From: Bacteroidia bacterium | Lineage (GTDB): Bacteria > Planctomycetota > Phycisphaerae > Phycisphaerales > SM1A02 | DNA length: 7,096 nt | Direction of reading: 5' to 3' | NCBI GenBank assembly: GCA_030054235.1 | Contig: JASGCG010000083.1 | Coordinates: 1 to 7,096 of the forward strand | Shown: in pieces, positions 6,756 through 7,096 of the stretch | Position numbering within the stretch: the stretch's first letter is position 1 | How the letters are laid out: the number at the start of each line of letters is the position of its first letter | Notes under the pieces: model-generated | The model's database searches: none | Told to the model about the DNA's origin: nothing | The model's input: only the letters and a program-made list of their open reading frames with translations | Translations under genes and position numbers: made by a program

Positions 6756-7096
6756 ACTCCGTTCGACCCGACATCCTTACGGCAAGGTCGCTGGCCTCGC
6801 GCATGGTTGCGTGCGTGGACGTGCATGGCGCTCCACACGTGGCCTCGCGCCTGGCCCTGCTGTTGGCCTTGCTGCTCAATGCGGGCTGCCGTGACTGGTC
6901 AAAGCCCGTCATCGCGCAGGATCCGGAGCTCGCCGCCTTGGCCAAGGATGCCGCACCGCCGACGCGTGAAGCGTTGCACGACAGCGCTGCGGCACAGTCA
7001 AAGCGGGGCGATGCCCGAGCCGCGCTTCGATCGCTGCAGCGTGCGCTCGCCATGCATCCGGCGGATCCGCAGACCGAGCTGCTGATGGCGCGCGAG
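6752..7096 (+). CDS. TPR-containing probable lipoprotein, C-terminus outside the window
   Basis: The frame is open from the ATG at 6752 to the window end (115 codons). A hydrophobic segment, RLALLLALLLNAGC (residues 33-46), ends in a lipobox-like Cys46; Asn at -3 is not the usual Leu/Val/Ile, so lipidation is likely but not certain. The 32 residues before it are long for a signal peptide n-region. An internal ATG at 6803 (Met18) would give a more normal one, but the ATGA overlap with nfo at 6752-6755 favours coupling at the first ATG. After the Cys comes a short linker and a TPR-like helix pair (about residues 75-115, with RGDARAALRSLQRALAMHP). TPR proteins scaffold protein complexes; here it would sit on the periplasmic side of a membrane. 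Specific function is not recognised. Confidence 0.75.
   Translation, partial: MNSVRPDILTARSLASRMVACVDVHGAPHVASRLALLLALLLNAGCRDWSKPVIAQDPELAALAKDAAPPTREALHDSAAAQSKRGDARAALRSLQRALAMHPADPQTELLMARE

Overview
The window is GC-rich and gene-dense, and reads as bacterial chromosome. The best guess is a Planctomycetota-type bacterium, possibly of the Phycisphaerae. This rests on three things: a secretin with N-terminal TPR-like repeats and a YPEDW element, a two-gene STAS/HATPase partner-switch pair directly behind it, and an endonuclease IV with an extra loop. The assignment is inference from protein flavour and was not tested by any search.

Layout: positions 1-865 hold the N-terminal three quarters of carA (carbamoyl-phosphate synthase small chain) on the minus strand, cut by the window edge. 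A 151-base gap (866-1016) separates it from a run of six same-strand genes on the plus strand. These are a large secreted secretin (1017-3962), a STAS-domain anti-sigma-factor antagonist (3993-4352), an RsbW/SpoIIAB-type ATP-binding kinase (4361-4780), a Gfo/Idh/MocA oxidoreductase (4777-5811), endonuclease IV nfo (5823-6755), and the start of a TPR-containing probable lipoprotein (6752-7096, cut by the edge).

The plus-strand genes are tightly packed, with gaps of 30, 8 and 11 bases and two 4-base ATGA overlaps. They are probably one transcription unit read from the carA/secretin gap. The secretin would form an outer-membrane channel. The STAS/kinase pair would control an unseen sigma factor or other target by partner switching. 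The oxidoreductase resembles enzymes often found among lipid A (lpx) genes. Nfo repairs abasic sites. Functional links between these genes are inference from spacing only.

I found no tRNA, rRNA, CRISPR array, insertion sequence, prophage or convincing terminator. There is no gene-free stretch above 300 bases. All genes belong to known families. The least ordinary points are the orphan secretin joined to a regulatory pair with no sigma factor or phosphatase in view, and the large insertions within that secretin. I see no clear evidence of a wholly undescribed system.
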